The notes under the pieces: model-generated
What the model was told of the DNA's origin: nothing
What the model saw: the letters and a program-made list of their open reading frames with translations, nothing else
Databases searched by the model: none
Assembly: GCF_039543225.1 (NCBI RefSeq)
Contig: NZ_BAABJI010000004.1
Location: forward strand, 186,001-250,000
Source: Mucilaginibacter defluvii
GTDB lineage: Bacteria > Bacteroidota > Bacteroidia > Sphingobacteriales > Sphingobacteriaceae
Direction of reading: 5' to 3'
DNA length: 64,000 nt
In this document: in pieces, positions 1-9,173 of the stretch
Layout: each line of letters starts with the position of its first letter
Numbering within the stretch: position 1 is the stretch's first letter
Made by a program: the position numbers and the translations under genes

Positions 1-425
1 ATTACCCGGCCACGCTGGTTAATCTCGAATACATCTGTAACAACGGCTAATGATATAGCGCCGATAACGCCGCCAAACAAGCCGGTGAAAATACGTGCGC
101 CAAGCAGCATCCAGTAACTATTGGCCAGGCCGCAGCACAACGTGCCGATGATAAAGCCGGTATAAAAGAAAAGCAATAGCTTTTTACGGTCAAATTTGTC
201 GGCAAATCCCGCGGCCAGCAAGCCCGATGCGCCGGCACTGAAAGCGTATGATGATACCACCATACCGAACCGCGACGGCGTCATATCCAACGATTTCATC
301 AGGATATCACCCAGCGGGGAAAGCACCATAAAATCAAGCACTACGGTAAATTGCAGTAAGGCCAGCAGAGCGATAAGTAATTTTTGATAAGCGGTAAATG
401 TTACCGCTGTTTTATCAGGTTTCAT
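1..425 (-). CDS. MFS transporter, N-terminal part (cut by window start)
   Basis: Reading the minus strand from the ATG at 425 gives an uninterrupted frame to the window edge, about 141 residues. It starts MKPDKTAVTFTAYQKL and continues with a hydrophobic helix and the stretch DFMVLSPLGD typical of the first helix and loop of drug/sugar-efflux major facilitator proteins. The basic loop motif FADKFDRKKLLLF lies between helices 2 and 3, as in motif A of the family, and a further hydrophobic segment follows (WMLLGARIFTGLFGGVIGAI). It should be an inner-membrane proton-coupled transporter of about 12 helices. The substrate cannot be told from this fragment, and the C-terminal two thirds lie outside the window. 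Confidence 0.85.
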   Translation of the reverse strand, partial: MKPDKTAVTFTAYQKLLIALLALLQFTVVLDFMVLSPLGDILMKSLDMTPSRFGMVVSSYAFSAGASGLLAAGFADKFDRKKLLLFFYTGFIIGTLCCGLANSYWMLLGARIFTGLFGGVIGAISLAVVTDVFEINQRGRV

Positions 426-599
426 TTGTTTATGCGTTTAACCATCTGACAAGGCTTATTGAGTACTATCGCCATGCCGATGATAGCTTGTTCAGGTTTA
501 TTGACGAATGATTTACGGAAAGATTTTCAAACACCCTAAATTTTCGCGCTTTCGTAATTAAATACACACGTTCATACTTTAAATATTTTTAGCATGATT

Positions 600-3068
600 T
601 TATTGAAATGTACTATCCCTGCGTGTTGGTTGATTAGCTGGCGGGCGCGCAACGGTAGCAGTATCCTTTTGTGGTACAACGGCAGGCATAATAACCGGCG
701 CTGTATTCAGCGTACCATCCTGAACACGGTTACGGTTTACATCCTTCAGATTACCCGGACCAACGTTAATGCTCGAATCTCGCGCGGCACTATCTGTAGG
801 GTTTACCTGTTGCATCACAGCCGGCTTTTTACTGTTGCCTGATGACGACTGCTCTTTTGCACCACCCGGCGTTTTTGATGCACCTTTTGTGGCTGCTGCT
901 TTCTTAGCCTCCGCAGCTGCTGCCTCTGCCCGTTCAGCAGCACGTTTGGCTGCTGAACGCCTGGCAGAATTAATTACCGCTTCTTTTGATGCCGGGCGTT
1001 CCTTTGGCTTCCAGATAAAGCCTTTCAGTATACGGTCATCTTCAGTAAACTTGCCAAGCGGGCCGTACCGGATGTCCGGTTTTGAGAGGAAAGCCATTTT
1101 AAGCGGCTTATTAGCGGCAAACCTGATGCGCATACGGCTGCTGAGCGACCGCCCCATACCTGTAACCGTTTTAGTGGTGCTATCGCGGTCAAAGTAAATA
1201 CTTTCTGCGTTGCCATCAACAAACATTACGTTGAGCTTATTATCTTTAAAAAAGCCACGCATTTTTTTACCGCCCACCTGGTTAAAGTGAGTTGAATCAT
1301 CCTTATCAACGTTCACCACAAATGAGTTGTAGAAGATGTCCATATTGTCCAGCTTCTTATTCTTCATCTGCAGGTTAATGGTATCGCCTGATAGCTGCGA
1401 GCCCTGCGTCCACATTATTGGCTTAACATAGCAGCGTATGGTTGAGTCGGCATAGCTGTAGAACATGGAGTCGGCCTTAGCCTGCAAGTCCGATTTATAG
1501 ATCCGGGCATCGTGGTAAGCAAAAATTACACGCACGCGGCTGGTATCACTCAGTTTAACCTTAGTAGTCATATAAACTGAATCGACCTTACCGGGAATAT
1601 TACCCAGTTTAGCCGCGGTATCGGCATTTGCTTTAGCCGTAGTATCTGTTTTAAGCGTGCTGTCTTTTTTTGTCTTTGTACTTTTTTGTGCCGTGTCCTT
1701 TCGTACCGGTTGCGGTTTGGGTTTGCCAAACAGCATCGGGTTACGGTAGCCGGTATCAAACCGCATCGCCGGCGGATTAAGCGTAAGTACCTTTGGCGAG
1801 GTTTTATAAACAATAGGCTTAGGCTTTGCCGGGCCTGCGGCAGGTTTTACTGATGTATCCCTAAAATTGGCCAGTCGCCGCTGTTCCTGTAACGCTTTTA
1901 AGTTTTTATAAGTAAACATCTGCGTCTCCAGCGTATCAGCGCTCATGTATACCGAGTCGACCTTGATACGCTCACCCTTTTCATTTATAATTATAGTGGA
2001 TGTTGAGGTGGTTGCAGGTGCCCTGGATTTTCCTTTGGGTTTCCCGGCAGGCTTCTTAATTGTAGCCGATAGCACTTTAACGTCAAGCGGTTTGGCCGGT
2101 TTTTTAGGCGATACTTTACCGAGGCTATCCGTTTTTATCTTGTCGAGCTTTTGGATAGTATCGGTTTTGGTGGTGTCCTTTTCTTCGGTAACCAATATAA
2201 TGTAAGCATTCTCGGTAACCAGGGTACGCTCCTCTTTACGGTTAAATATACCCAAATCACCTTTCATGGTTATCTTTTGTTCCCTGTCGATAAACGTGAT
2301 CCGCTTTATGGCGCGCCCCAGGCCCAGCAAACGGTCATAAAACAAGGTATCCCCTTTAAGCGATTTAGTCCCCTGCTTGTAAAGGTTATTCTTGGTAAAA
2401 AAGGCTTGCTCGTTAACCGTGTTGTATGTACCAAACTCGGTATATAAGGTGTCTTTATCTTTGGCTTTACCGTAAATGTTGGTTGGCCCGTAAAAGTAGG
2501 CTATGCGGCTCCCACTGTTGTACCGCATGGTATCGGTTTTGATCAGCGCGTCAACCGTATTCAGCACCACATCATACCTGAAATAAGCATCGCGCGAACT
2601 CGCGAAGTAATAGCCATTCTTACTTGTAAGCGTGTTATCCTTATTGATAAGCTTACCACCTCCTGTATAAGTGCCTATGCGTGTGGCCGTATTATAGGTC
2701 AGGTAATCGGTAGTAAGGATAGCATCCTTATCAATCATCCGCACATTGTTGGTTAGGATGGCGGTTTTGGTATTACCATTATAATTCAGCTTATCGCCAT
2801 ATATATTCAGTGTATCGCCCTGCGTAATGTGCACATTGCCAAAAGCGTCAAAAGCGTTATCCTGCGGATAAAAGTATGCACTGTCTGACTGCAGGATAGA
2901 AAAATCCTGTTGAAAGGTGCCGTTAAAAACCTTTAATATATCCTTACCGTTGCGTTTAATGCCCTCGCTCCGGTCAGACCGCGTAAGCCGCACCTGCGAT
3001 TTTTTTTGCTGGCCGAACGCCGCGCCTGCGAGCAGCAGCAAGAGTATACTTAAAAGGCATTTATTCAC
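600..3068 (-). CDS. OstA/LptA-like periplasmic protein with long Lys/Pro-rich insertions
   Basis: 822 residues with a cleavable signal peptide (MNKCLLSILLLLLAGAAFGQ). Residues about 35-300 form repeated beta-strand units (GDTLNIYGDKLNYNGNTKTA, AILTTDYLTYNTATRIGTYT) characteristic of the OstA/LptA N-terminal domain, which binds lipid A during lipopolysaccharide transport. A second beta-rich stretch (about 505-690) repeats the pattern. Between them lies a low-complexity Lys/Thr/Pro linker, and the C-terminal 120 residues are Ala/Lys then Ser/Pro-rich and probably disordered. Two copies of KVDSVYM (T or S follows) mark the two beta blocks. Family members in Bacteroidota are usually shorter, so the insertions are notable. 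It is divergent from tilS with a 51-base gap. A role in LPS transport to the outer membrane is inferred from the fold only. Confidence 0.75.
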   Translation of the reverse strand: MNKCLLSILLLLLAGAAFGQQKKSQVRLTRSDRSEGIKRNGKDILKVFNGTFQQDFSILQSDSAYFYPQDNAFDAFGNVHITQGDTLNIYGDKLNYNGNTKTAILTNNVRMIDKDAILTTDYLTYNTATRIGTYTGGGKLINKDNTLTSKNGYYFASSRDAYFRYDVVLNTVDALIKTDTMRYNSGSRIAYFYGPTNIYGKAKDKDTLYTEFGTYNTVNEQAFFTKNNLYKQGTKSLKGDTLFYDRLLGLGRAIKRITFIDREQKITMKGDLGIFNRKEERTLVTENAYIILVTEEKDTTKTDTIQKLDKIKTDSLGKVSPKKPAKPLDVKVLSATIKKPAGKPKGKSRAPATTSTSTIIINEKGERIKVDSVYMSADTLETQMFTYKNLKALQEQRRLANFRDTSVKPAAGPAKPKPIVYKTSPKVLTLNPPAMRFDTGYRNPMLFGKPKPQPVRKDTAQKSTKTKKDSTLKTDTTAKANADTAAKLGNIPGKVDSVYMTTKVKLSDTSRVRVIFAYHDARIYKSDLQAKADSMFYSYADSTIRCYVKPIMWTQGSQLSGDTINLQMKNKKLDNMDIFYNSFVVNVDKDDSTHFNQVGGKKMRGFFKDNKLNVMFVDGNAESIYFDRDSTTKTVTGMGRSLSSRMRIRFAANKPLKMAFLSKPDIRYGPLGKFTEDDRILKGFIWKPKERPASKEAVINSARRSAAKRAAERAEAAAAEAKKAAATKGASKTPGGAKEQSSSGNSKKPAVMQQVNPTDSAARDSSINVGPGNLKDVNRNRVQDGTLNTAPVIMPAVVPQKDTATVARPPANQPTRRDSTFQ

Positions 3069-3086
3069 GTTGGCAAAATTAGTTTT

Positions 3087-3115
3087 TTGCGGGGCTTATT
3101 AAATTAATAATTTTG
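3087..3115 (+). promoter_or_regulatory. Bacteroidota-type promoter of tilS
   Basis: TTG (3087-3089, within a run of T) lies 18 bases before TAATTTTG (3108-3115), matching the TTTG/TAnnTTTG pattern. The -7 box ends only 4 bases before the tilS ATG at 3120, so transcription should begin at or within a base or two of the start codon. Confidence 0.55.
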
Positions 3116-3119
3116 ATGC

Positions 3120-4451
3120 ATGCTCCCTGTTAAGCGCTTTACTGATTTTATTGAGCAAAATAATCTTTTTACGCAGCAAAACAGCATTTTGGTTGCCGTT
3201 AGCGGTGGTATTGATTCTGTTTTGCTTGCCCGGTTATTCAGCGCGGCAGGTTACACTTTTGGCATAGCGCATTGCAACTTTGGGCTTCGCGGCAGCGAGG
3301 CCGAGGCCGATCAGCAATTTTGCCGCAGCCTGGCCATGCAGCTCAGCGCACCTTTTCATACCATCAATTTTGATACCACTGCATATGCAGATATGCGTAA
3401 AATATCCATACAAATGGCGGCAAGGGAACTGAGGTACAACTGGTTTGAGCAAATAAGGCAGCAACATAATTACCACCTCATCGCGCTTGGCCACCACAAG
3501 AACGATACGATTGAAACAATATTGTTAAACCTTACACGCGGCACCGGCATTGCAGGCCTGCACGGCATCCTGCCTAAAAAAGGGGTATTGGTGAGGCCAC
3601 TGCTATTCCTCTCCCGGGAGGAAATAGCGACTGTTGTTGCAGAGGAGAATATATTTTATGTTGAGGATAGCTCGAACGCCTCAACCAAGTACGCGCGTAA
3701 CAAGATAAGGCATGAAGTAATACCCAAACTACGGGGACTCAACCCAAGCCTTGAGAATACTTTTGATAATAACCTGCGCCACTTCCGCCAATTGGAAGAA
3801 CTATTGGCGTTAAAGGTTGAGGAGGCAAGAATACATTTGTTCATCCAGCACGATGATGAGATACATATAGCTGTTGATGCCGTTAAAGCGCTGCAACCGC
3901 AACAGCTTTTACTATACAAACTGCTGCAACCATATGGCTTTGCCGAGCCTGTGGTTGATGATGTGATTGCATCGCTGGATGCGCAAAGCGGTAAATGGTT
4001 TGCTTCGGCGACACACCAGCTGACCATTGACCGGGGCAAACTGATATTGGTTGAGAACAACCCAGCATCAGTTGAAAGCATTACTATCAATGAAACTGAC
4101 CACGAGGTGCATTTTAACGGGCAGCGCGTCGCCAGTTTGCATGATGACTCGCCATTGATTATTAAAGATAACCCTTTCTCGGTATCAATAGATCGCGATA
4201 AACTGATCTATCCGCTCAGCATCCGCCACTGGCAACAAAGCGATTATTTTTATCCACTGGGGATGAAAACCCGTAAAAAGCTGAGCGATTTCTTCATTAA
4301 CCTGAAAATTCCGCTGCACAAAAAACAGCATATTCCGTTATTGGTGAATGGCAACGGCGATATTATGTGGATAGCCGGCTACCGGCCTGATGAACGCTAC
4401 AAGGTTGGCCCTAACACTAAAAAAGTTACTATATTCGAACTGTTTAAATAG
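3120..4451 (+). CDS. tilS: tRNA(Ile)-lysidine synthase TilS
   Basis: 443 residues. TilS adds lysine to C34 of the AUA-reading tRNA(Ile) using ATP, so that the tRNA reads AUA as isoleucine; it is cytoplasmic and essential. The PP-loop motif AVSGGIDSVLLARLF is at residues 26-40, followed by the family signatures HCNFGLRGSEAEADQQF and GHHKNDTIETILLNLTRGTG and the downstream DSSNASTKYARNKIRH. The C-terminal TilS domain ends with GYRPDERYKVGPNTKK. The start at 3120 gives the usual N-terminus of the family. The small membrane protein gene follows after 3 bases, so the two are probably co-transcribed. Confidence 0.96.
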   Translation: MLPVKRFTDFIEQNNLFTQQNSILVAVSGGIDSVLLARLFSAAGYTFGIAHCNFGLRGSEAEADQQFCRSLAMQLSAPFHTINFDTTAYADMRKISIQMAARELRYNWFEQIRQQHNYHLIALGHHKNDTIETILLNLTRGTGIAGLHGILPKKGVLVRPLLFLSREEIATVVAEENIFYVEDSSNASTKYARNKIRHEVIPKLRGLNPSLENTFDNNLRHFRQLEELLALKVEEARIHLFIQHDDEIHIAVDAVKALQPQQLLLYKLLQPYGFAEPVVDDVIASLDAQSGKWFASATHQLTIDRGKLILVENNPASVESITINETDHEVHFNGQRVASLHDDSPLIIKDNPFSVSIDRDKLIYPLSIRHWQQSDYFYPLGMKTRKKLSDFFINLKIPLHKKQHIPLLVNGNGDIMWIAGYRPDERYKVGPNTKKVTIFELFK

Positions 4452-4454
4452 AGC

Positions 4455-4937
4455 ATGAGCGAAAAACCGGTTTACATCGAGAAACAATACCTCGGCAGGG
4501 AGTTTATACCGCTAACTATCAGGCTGGTACTGGCCATGTCGTGCTTCGCGGCTTATTTCTTTACCGAGGGCAACGCCCGCAACGGGGATCTGCTGATTGT
4601 GGTGGGTTTCGCTATTATTATCATCTCTATCATCATGGGCTTTTTGCTGCACTTTCGTACACGGGTGCAAAATAAAAGCATTATGCTGGATGGTTTGTGG
4701 ACCACCCGCCTGGTAAAGATCGATCTGAACAGCATTGTAAAAGCCGAAAAGGGCACTTACAGCCGCTACCTGTTCAATAACCCGGTTTACAACCTGCATA
4801 CCCGCGGCACCATCCGTTTTTACGCAGGCGGCAAGGATGCCATACACCTTACCGACCGCGACGGCCTGCTGTACATCATCGGTTCGCAGCATGCCAATGA
4901 ACTGCTCCGGGCTATCCTGAGCGAAATGAGGCGATAA
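4455..4937 (+). CDS. Small membrane protein with two helices and a PH-like soluble tail
   Basis: 160 residues. Two hydrophobic segments (about 21-38 and 46-66) are followed by a soluble C-terminal domain in which strand-like stretches (NKSIMLDGLWTTRLVKIDL, GTIRFYAGGKDAIHLTDRDG) and a final helix (GSQHANELLRAIL) resemble the bacterial PH-like domains found in membrane-anchored proteins of this phylum. No catalytic motif is visible. It starts 3 bases after tilS and is probably translated from the same mRNA. The function is unknown; the PH-like assignment is a fold impression and not a firm family call. Confidence 0.7.
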   Translation: MSEKPVYIEKQYLGREFIPLTIRLVLAMSCFAAYFFTEGNARNGDLLIVVGFAIIIISIIMGFLLHFRTRVQNKSIMLDGLWTTRLVKIDLNSIVKAEKGTYSRYLFNNPVYNLHTRGTIRFYAGGKDAIHLTDRDGLLYIIGSQHANELLRAILSEMRR

Positions 4938-4972
4938 TTCATCGTCGCTTACTGTACTTTAATTTTTTCCGC

Positions 4973-5905
4973 ATGTCATCATCACCCTTTCGTATTATAT
5001 CGCTTTTACCATCAGCTACGGAAATTATCTGCGCTTTAGGTTTGGAACAATACCTGGTTGGCCGCTCGCACGAGTGCGACTACCCGGAAAGTGTAAAAGC
5101 CCTGCCTGTTTGCACGGAGGCTAATATTCCTGACGGATTAAGCAGCGCCGAGATCGATAATAAGGTAAAAGAGATACTGAACGACGCGCTATCATTATAC
5201 ACTGTAAAAAAGGAAGTGATCAAAGAACTGCAGCCCGATGTGGTGATCACACAAGCGCAATGCGAAGTTTGCGCGGTATCGCTCCCCGAAGTAGAACAGG
5301 CGCTGGCGGACCATCTGGATAAACCGGCGCAGATCATATCATTGCAACCTAATAGTATTGATGATATGCTGACCGATATTAAGCGTGTAGCATCAACATT
5401 AAATGTAGCCGATCCCGGTGATGCGCTGATAGAAGACCTGGAAGACCGCATAAACATCATTCGCCACAAACTGAAATTTATTGATGCCAAGCCGACCGTG
5501 GCCTGTGTTGAATGGCTTGACCCATTGATGGTATCAGGCAACTGGATACCCGAACTGGTGAGTATTGCCGGTGGCACACCTGTATTGGCCGAGGCAGGCA
5601 AGCATTCGCCTTATGTGGATTGGGATGCTATCCGCCTGGCCGACCCGGATGTTATTGTACTGATGCCTTGCGGTTTCGCAATTGACCGCACCATGCGCGA
5701 AATTAATTTAATTCTGGACAAACCCGGCTTTGCAGAACTAAAAGCCATTAAGAACAACCGGCTATACATTGCCGATGGCAACCAATACTTTAACCGCCCC
5801 GGCCCAAGGCTGGTAGACTCGTTAGAGATCATGGCCGAGATCATCAACCCTAAGCAGTTCATCTTCGGATTTGAAGGTAACGGCTGGATCAAGTTCAGCG
5901 TATAA
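4973..5905 (+). CDS. BtuF-like cobalamin/corrinoid-binding protein without signal peptide
   Basis: 310 residues of the periplasmic-binding-protein class III fold. The N-terminus FRIISLLPSATEIICALGLE and GRSHECDYP match the BtuF/cobalamin-binding group, and DVVITQAQCEVCAVSLPEVE plus the C-terminal GPRLVDSLEIMAEII are typical of its second lobe. Such proteins normally hand vitamin B12 to BtuCD, but here there is no signal peptide or lipobox, so it is either cytoplasmic or exported in another way. No btuCD genes and no cobalamin riboswitch lie next to it. Many related proteins in this phylum also lack a signal and have no proven function, so the substrate is uncertain. Confidence 0.75.
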   Translation: MSSSPFRIISLLPSATEIICALGLEQYLVGRSHECDYPESVKALPVCTEANIPDGLSSAEIDNKVKEILNDALSLYTVKKEVIKELQPDVVITQAQCEVCAVSLPEVEQALADHLDKPAQIISLQPNSIDDMLTDIKRVASTLNVADPGDALIEDLEDRINIIRHKLKFIDAKPTVACVEWLDPLMVSGNWIPELVSIAGGTPVLAEAGKHSPYVDWDAIRLADPDVIVLMPCGFAIDRTMREINLILDKPGFAELKAIKNNRLYIADGNQYFNRPGPRLVDSLEIMAEIINPKQFIFGFEGNGWIKFSV

Positions 5906-5940
5906 AAAATGGCCTTTAGCTTATCGCTAAAGGCCATTTT
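5906..5940. terminator. Bidirectional intrinsic terminator between btuF-like gene and asnS
   Basis: A perfect 15-bp inverted repeat (arms 5906-5920 and 5926-5940, loop TTATC) begins with AAAA and ends with TTTT, so it gives a GC-rich hairpin followed by a T-tract on either strand. It sits directly after the plus-strand stop codon and 19 bases beyond the minus-strand asnS stop. Confidence 0.9.
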
Positions 5941-5958
5941 ACTTTTGTATCTCTGTTA

Positions 5959-7407
5959 TTAAAATTCTGCGTTTTTAGGGAACCTCGGGAAAGGGATCAC
6001 GTCGCGGATGTTGCCCATGCCGGTAACAAACAGTACCAAACGCTCAAAGCCTAAACCAAAACCGGCGTGCGGACAGGCACCAAAGCGGCGGGTATCCAGG
6101 TACCACCAAAGTTCCTCTTTAGGGATGCCCATCTCATCCATACGTTTTTCAAGTCTGTCTAAACGCTCCTCACGTTGCGAACCGCCCACAATTTCACCGA
6201 TGCCCGGGAAAAGAATATCCATCGCTCGTACCGTTTCGCGGCCATTGGCATCGGGCTCGTTCTGGCGCATGTAGAAGGCTTTGATCTCCTTTGGATAATC
6301 CGTCAGGATGACCGGTTTTTTAAAGTGCTTCTCCACCAGGTAACGCTCGTGCTCTGATTGCAGATCAGTACCCCAGCCTTCAACCAGGTACTGGAATTTC
6401 TTTTTCTTATTCGGGGTCGAATCTTTTAATATATCGATAGCCTCGGTATAGGTAAGGCGCACAAAATCGTTCTCCAGGCAAAATTCCAGCTTTTCAAGCA
6501 GCGTCATTTCTGAGCGCTCGTTCTGCGGCTTTTGCTTGTCTTCTTCCTGTAAACGCTGGCTCAGGAATTCGATGTCTTCCCGGTTTTTATCCAGCGCGTA
6601 TTTTATTACGTACTTCAACAACGCCTCAGCCAGGTCCATGTTGTCATCCAGATCATAAAAAGCCATTTCGGGCTCTATCATCCAAAACTCGGCAAGGTGG
6701 CGGGTGGTGTTTGAATTTTCCGCACGGAAAGTCGGGCCGAAGGTATAAATATCGCTCAGCGCCATGGCACCCAGCTCGCCCTCCAACTGGCCTGATACAG
6801 TAAGGTTGGTCGCCTTACCAAAGAAATCCTGCTTGTAATCGATCTCGCCGCTATCTGTACGCGGCAGGTTATCCAGATCAAGGTTAGTTACCTTAAAGGC
6901 TTCACCCGCGCCTTCCGCATCAGAGGCGGTTATTACCGGTGTATGCAGATAAACAAAACCGCGTTCCTGGAAAAACTGGTGAACAGCGAACGACAAACTG
7001 TTTCGCACCCTGAACACCGCGCCAAACGTATTGGTACGGAAACGCAGGTGCGCTATCTCGCGCAAAAATTCCAGGCTGTGCTTTTTAGGTTGCAGCGGAT
7101 ATTTCTCCGGGTCACTGTCGCCCAGTATCTCTATCTCTTTAGCTTTAATGTCGATTTTTTGGCCTTTACCTAATGATGGCACTACGGTACCGGTAACGCT
7201 TAATGCCGCACCGGTTGTAATACGCTTTAATAAAGCGGCATCGGTATTCTCAAAATCAACAACTATCTGTACGTTATTATTGGTTGAACCATCGTTTAAA
7301 GCTATGAACTGGTTGTTGCGGAAGGTACGCACCCATCCTTTTACGGTTACATCAATGTTGGTTGCATCGCTCTCCAACAAGGCTTTAATCTTAATTCTCT
7401 GGCCCAT
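5959..7407 (-). CDS. asnS: Asparaginyl-tRNA synthetase
   Basis: 482 residues; charges tRNA(Asn) with asparagine. An N-terminal OB-fold anticodon-binding domain ([20 protein letters not shown], about 18-37) precedes the class II catalytic domain. Visible class II motifs are the motif 2 region [20 protein letters not shown] and the C-terminal motif 3 [16 protein letters not shown] followed by [11 protein letters not shown] start it at the ATG at 7407 (MGQRIKIK): a longer frame would need a TTG at 7431 that lies inside a good -7 promoter box (7429-7436). The gene is convergent with the BtuF-like gene and lies downstream of two lipoprotein genes. Confidence 0.95.
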   Translation of the reverse strand: MGQRIKIKALLESDATNIDVTVKGWVRTFRNNQFIALNDGSTNNNVQIVVDFENTDAALLKRITTGAALSVTGTVVPSLGKGQKIDIKAKEIEILGDSDPEKYPLQPKKHSLEFLREIAHLRFRTNTFGAVFRVRNSLSFAVHQFFQERGFVYLHTPVITASDAEGAGEAFKVTNLDLDNLPRTDSGEIDYKQDFFGKATNLTVSGQLEGELGAMALSDIYTFGPTFRAENSNTTRHLAEFWMIEPEMAFYDLDDNMDLAEALLKYVIKYALDKNREDIEFLSQRLQEEDKQKPQNERSEMTLLEKLEFCLENDFVRLTYTEAIDILKDSTPNKKKKFQYLVEGWGTDLQSEHERYLVEKHFKKPVILTDYPKEIKAFYMRQNEPDANGRETVRAMDILFPGIGEIVGGSQREERLDRLEKRMDEMGIPKEELWWYLDTRRFGACPHAGFGLGFERLVLFVTGMGNIRDVIPFPRFPKNAEF

Positions 7408-7428
7408 ATGATTTATATTATTGAGCGC

Positions 7429-7436
7429 CAAAAATA
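7429..7436 (-). promoter_or_regulatory. -7 promoter box of asnS
   Basis: On the minus strand this reads TATTTTTG, a full match to TAnnTTTG, with TTG about 18 bases further upstream inside the 3' end of the lipoprotein gene. It leaves a leader of about 20 bases and supports the asnS start at 7407. Confidence 0.5.
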
Positions 7437-7439
7437 CAA

Positions 7440-7925
7440 TTATTTAGCTAAAGCCAACCTGAATCGGCCTTTTGAAAAATAAATTTCATGTGCGGCATTT
7501 CCGGCCCATGCCGGCACCCTTACTTCTGTATTAACAGTTAAAACACCATTAAAAACACCTGTGGCTTCGTCGTATTCGTTCACGTCGAAAGAATTGACAG
7601 GAGAAAGGTCTGCTAAGTAATCTAAACCGTTTTTATCGTAATATCTGCAGGCAACCCCTAAAAGCTTATAATTACCTTTTCCTTTAAAATCTTCGATAGC
7701 AATTACGAGCTTTTCTTCGCCGGACTTTACTTCGATATATAACCGCCCACGATTTAAGTAGCATATATTAGGTTCTGCAATCCATGCGCTATCATTCTTA
7801 TAACTGTACACATAAAATTCAGGTAGTTGGGGTTGAGCTATCGGGTCGCAGCAAACTTTTTCGCCTTTACTGCATGAAGATAAAAGTGAAATAAAAAGCA
7901 CAATGTAACAGAGATAGGTTTTCAT
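7440..7925 (-). CDS. Small lipoprotein, paralogue of the next upstream gene
   Basis: 161 residues. The lipoprotein signal [18 protein letters not shown] is followed by SKGEKVCCD, a motif shared with the neighbouring gene (SKGRRVCCD). The rest is a predicted beta-rich domain with several aromatic residues ([16 protein letters not shown]) and ends with a strand [10 protein letters not shown] resembling FSRGKFRAEL of its neighbour. It is therefore one of two tandem paralogues that have diverged strongly. Anchoring in the outer or inner membrane facing the periplasm is expected. I recognise no family and can name no function. Confidence 0.75.
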   Translation of the reverse strand: MKTYLCYIVLFISLLSSCSKGEKVCCDPIAQPQLPEFYVYSYKNDSAWIAEPNICYLNRGRLYIEVKSGEEKLVIAIEDFKGKGNYKLLGVACRYYDKNGLDYLADLSPVNSFDVNEYDEATGVFNGVLTVNTEVRVPAWAGNAAHEIYFSKGRFRLALAK

Positions 7926-7951
7926 ACAACTTAAACAGCCTTGTCATACTT

Positions 7952-8449
7952 TTATTGCATGCCGGGCTCCGGCAACTCAGCCCTGAATTTGCCGCGCGAG
8001 AAAATTGCTTCGTTTACATAGGGCGTTCCGGCGTATCGCCCGCTTTTTACGAACCGGATATTGAACTCGCCCTGTATCAGGCCTTTTTTAAGATCATAAC
8101 CGGTGATGATAACCTGGTTCAACGTATCAGCCGCTGCCGGGTATTCAGCGCCCATTACGTCGCCACCAACGGTGATATAATACATTCCGTTACGCGGTGT
8201 AACGTAGTACTTACCCGTGCTGACAGGCTTGATAATTATCCGGATATGCTCGTCGCCTTTAGTACCGAATATGTAAAGCGAATCGTGCAACAGGCGTGTC
8301 TCCACAAAATTTGCCCGCCACACTGAATCGGCCCGGGTGGCGCTCATAAAAATGGAATTATCTTCAGGGAGGTCACAGCAAACCCTTCTGCCTTTTGAGC
8401 AGCCGGCTAACACCAATGCGGTAAATACAATAAATAAGAGCTTTTTCAT
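7952..8449 (-). CDS. Small lipoprotein, paralogue of the next downstream gene
   Basis: 165 residues with the signal MKKLLFIVFTALVLAGC and the lipobox followed by SKGRRVCCDLPED. The mature part looks like an all-beta domain (ADSVWRANFVETRLLHDSLY, EHIRIIIKPVSTGKYYVTP) and closes with EAIFSRGKFRAEL. It is 26 bases upstream of its paralogue on the same strand and probably shares its mRNA. The paired cysteines directly after the lipid-anchor region (VCCD) are retained in both and could form a disulphide or bind a ligand, which is speculation. No family recognised. Confidence 0.75.
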   Translation of the reverse strand: MKKLLFIVFTALVLAGCSKGRRVCCDLPEDNSIFMSATRADSVWRANFVETRLLHDSLYIFGTKGDEHIRIIIKPVSTGKYYVTPRNGMYYITVGGDVMGAEYPAAADTLNQVIITGYDLKKGLIQGEFNIRFVKSGRYAGTPYVNEAIFSRGKFRAELPEPGMQ

Positions 8450-8553
8450 AACGGTAATGGCTTATTCAGGTTTAACTATTATACGCACCGTTAATTATTT
8501 ATGCTACAAGCGTAACACATCAAATAAATGTTAACTTCATATAATATGTTAAG

Positions 8554-9171
8554 TTATTTGTAATCAACAATATTAAGGGAGTTGCTGCAAAAACTGTACT
8601 CATGCTCCTGGTTGGAGCATATAATGGTCAAACGCCCGGCGGAAAAACGCTCAACCAGGCTAAGGTACCAGTCGACCCCTTGAGTATCGAGATTAGAGGT
8701 CGGCTCATCCAGCATCAGCATAGGCGTGTCCGAACAAAAGGCAAGCGCCAATTTAAGCCGCTGTTTCATGCCGGATGAAAAATATTTTACCAGCTTGTTT
8801 TTGCTGCTTTGCATATTAAGCAGGTTAATCAATCCCACCTGATTAATGCCAGGTTTATACGGTTTAAACTTGAAATTAAAATCGATTACCTCTGCCAAAG
8901 TAAACTCCTCGATAAGTTCGAGGTAAGGCGCGGCCAAACTTAAGTGTTTAAAAACCTGCTCCGCTTCAACATCGCTGCCATCAAGCGAAAAAGATATTTT
9001 ACCTTTTGAAGGGGAAAGACTGCCGTTAAGCACCTGCAGCAAAGTTGATTTTCCGGAACCGTTCGGCCCCAGCACTGCATAGCTTTCGCCGGCTGCAAAA
9101 CTATAGTTCACCCCTTTGAAAATCCAATCGCGGTTAAACCGCCGGCCTATATCGTTGAGGGTGATGCTCAT
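8554..9171 (-). CDS. ABC transporter ATP-binding subunit (CcmA-like, lone)
   Basis: 205 residues, a single nucleotide-binding domain. The Walker A motif GPNGSGKST is at about 35-43, the signature YFSSGMKQRLKLALAF at about 130-145, and Walker B MLMLDEPTSNLD just after it. The short length and signature resemble the CcmA-type ATPases of heme/cytochrome c maturation exporters, but no membrane partner is adjacent, so the transported substrate is not known. It lies downstream of lpxA on the same strand, separated by a 145-base palindromic repeat. It may act with a permease encoded elsewhere. Confidence 0.85.
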   Translation of the reverse strand: MSITLNDIGRRFNRDWIFKGVNYSFAAGESYAVLGPNGSGKSTLLQVLNGSLSPSKGKISFSLDGSDVEAEQVFKHLSLAAPYLELIEEFTLAEVIDFNFKFKPYKPGINQVGLINLLNMQSSKNKLVKYFSSGMKQRLKLALAFCSDTPMLMLDEPTSNLDTQGVDWYLSLVERFSAGRLTIICSNQEHEYSFCSNSLNIVDYK

Positions 9172-9173
9172 TT

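Noticed and set aside
769-1197. A 142-codon plus-strand frame opposite the OstA-like gene
   Set aside because: It mirrors the low-complexity C-terminal region of the OstA-like gene on the other strand; Ala/Ser-rich shadow frames are common there.
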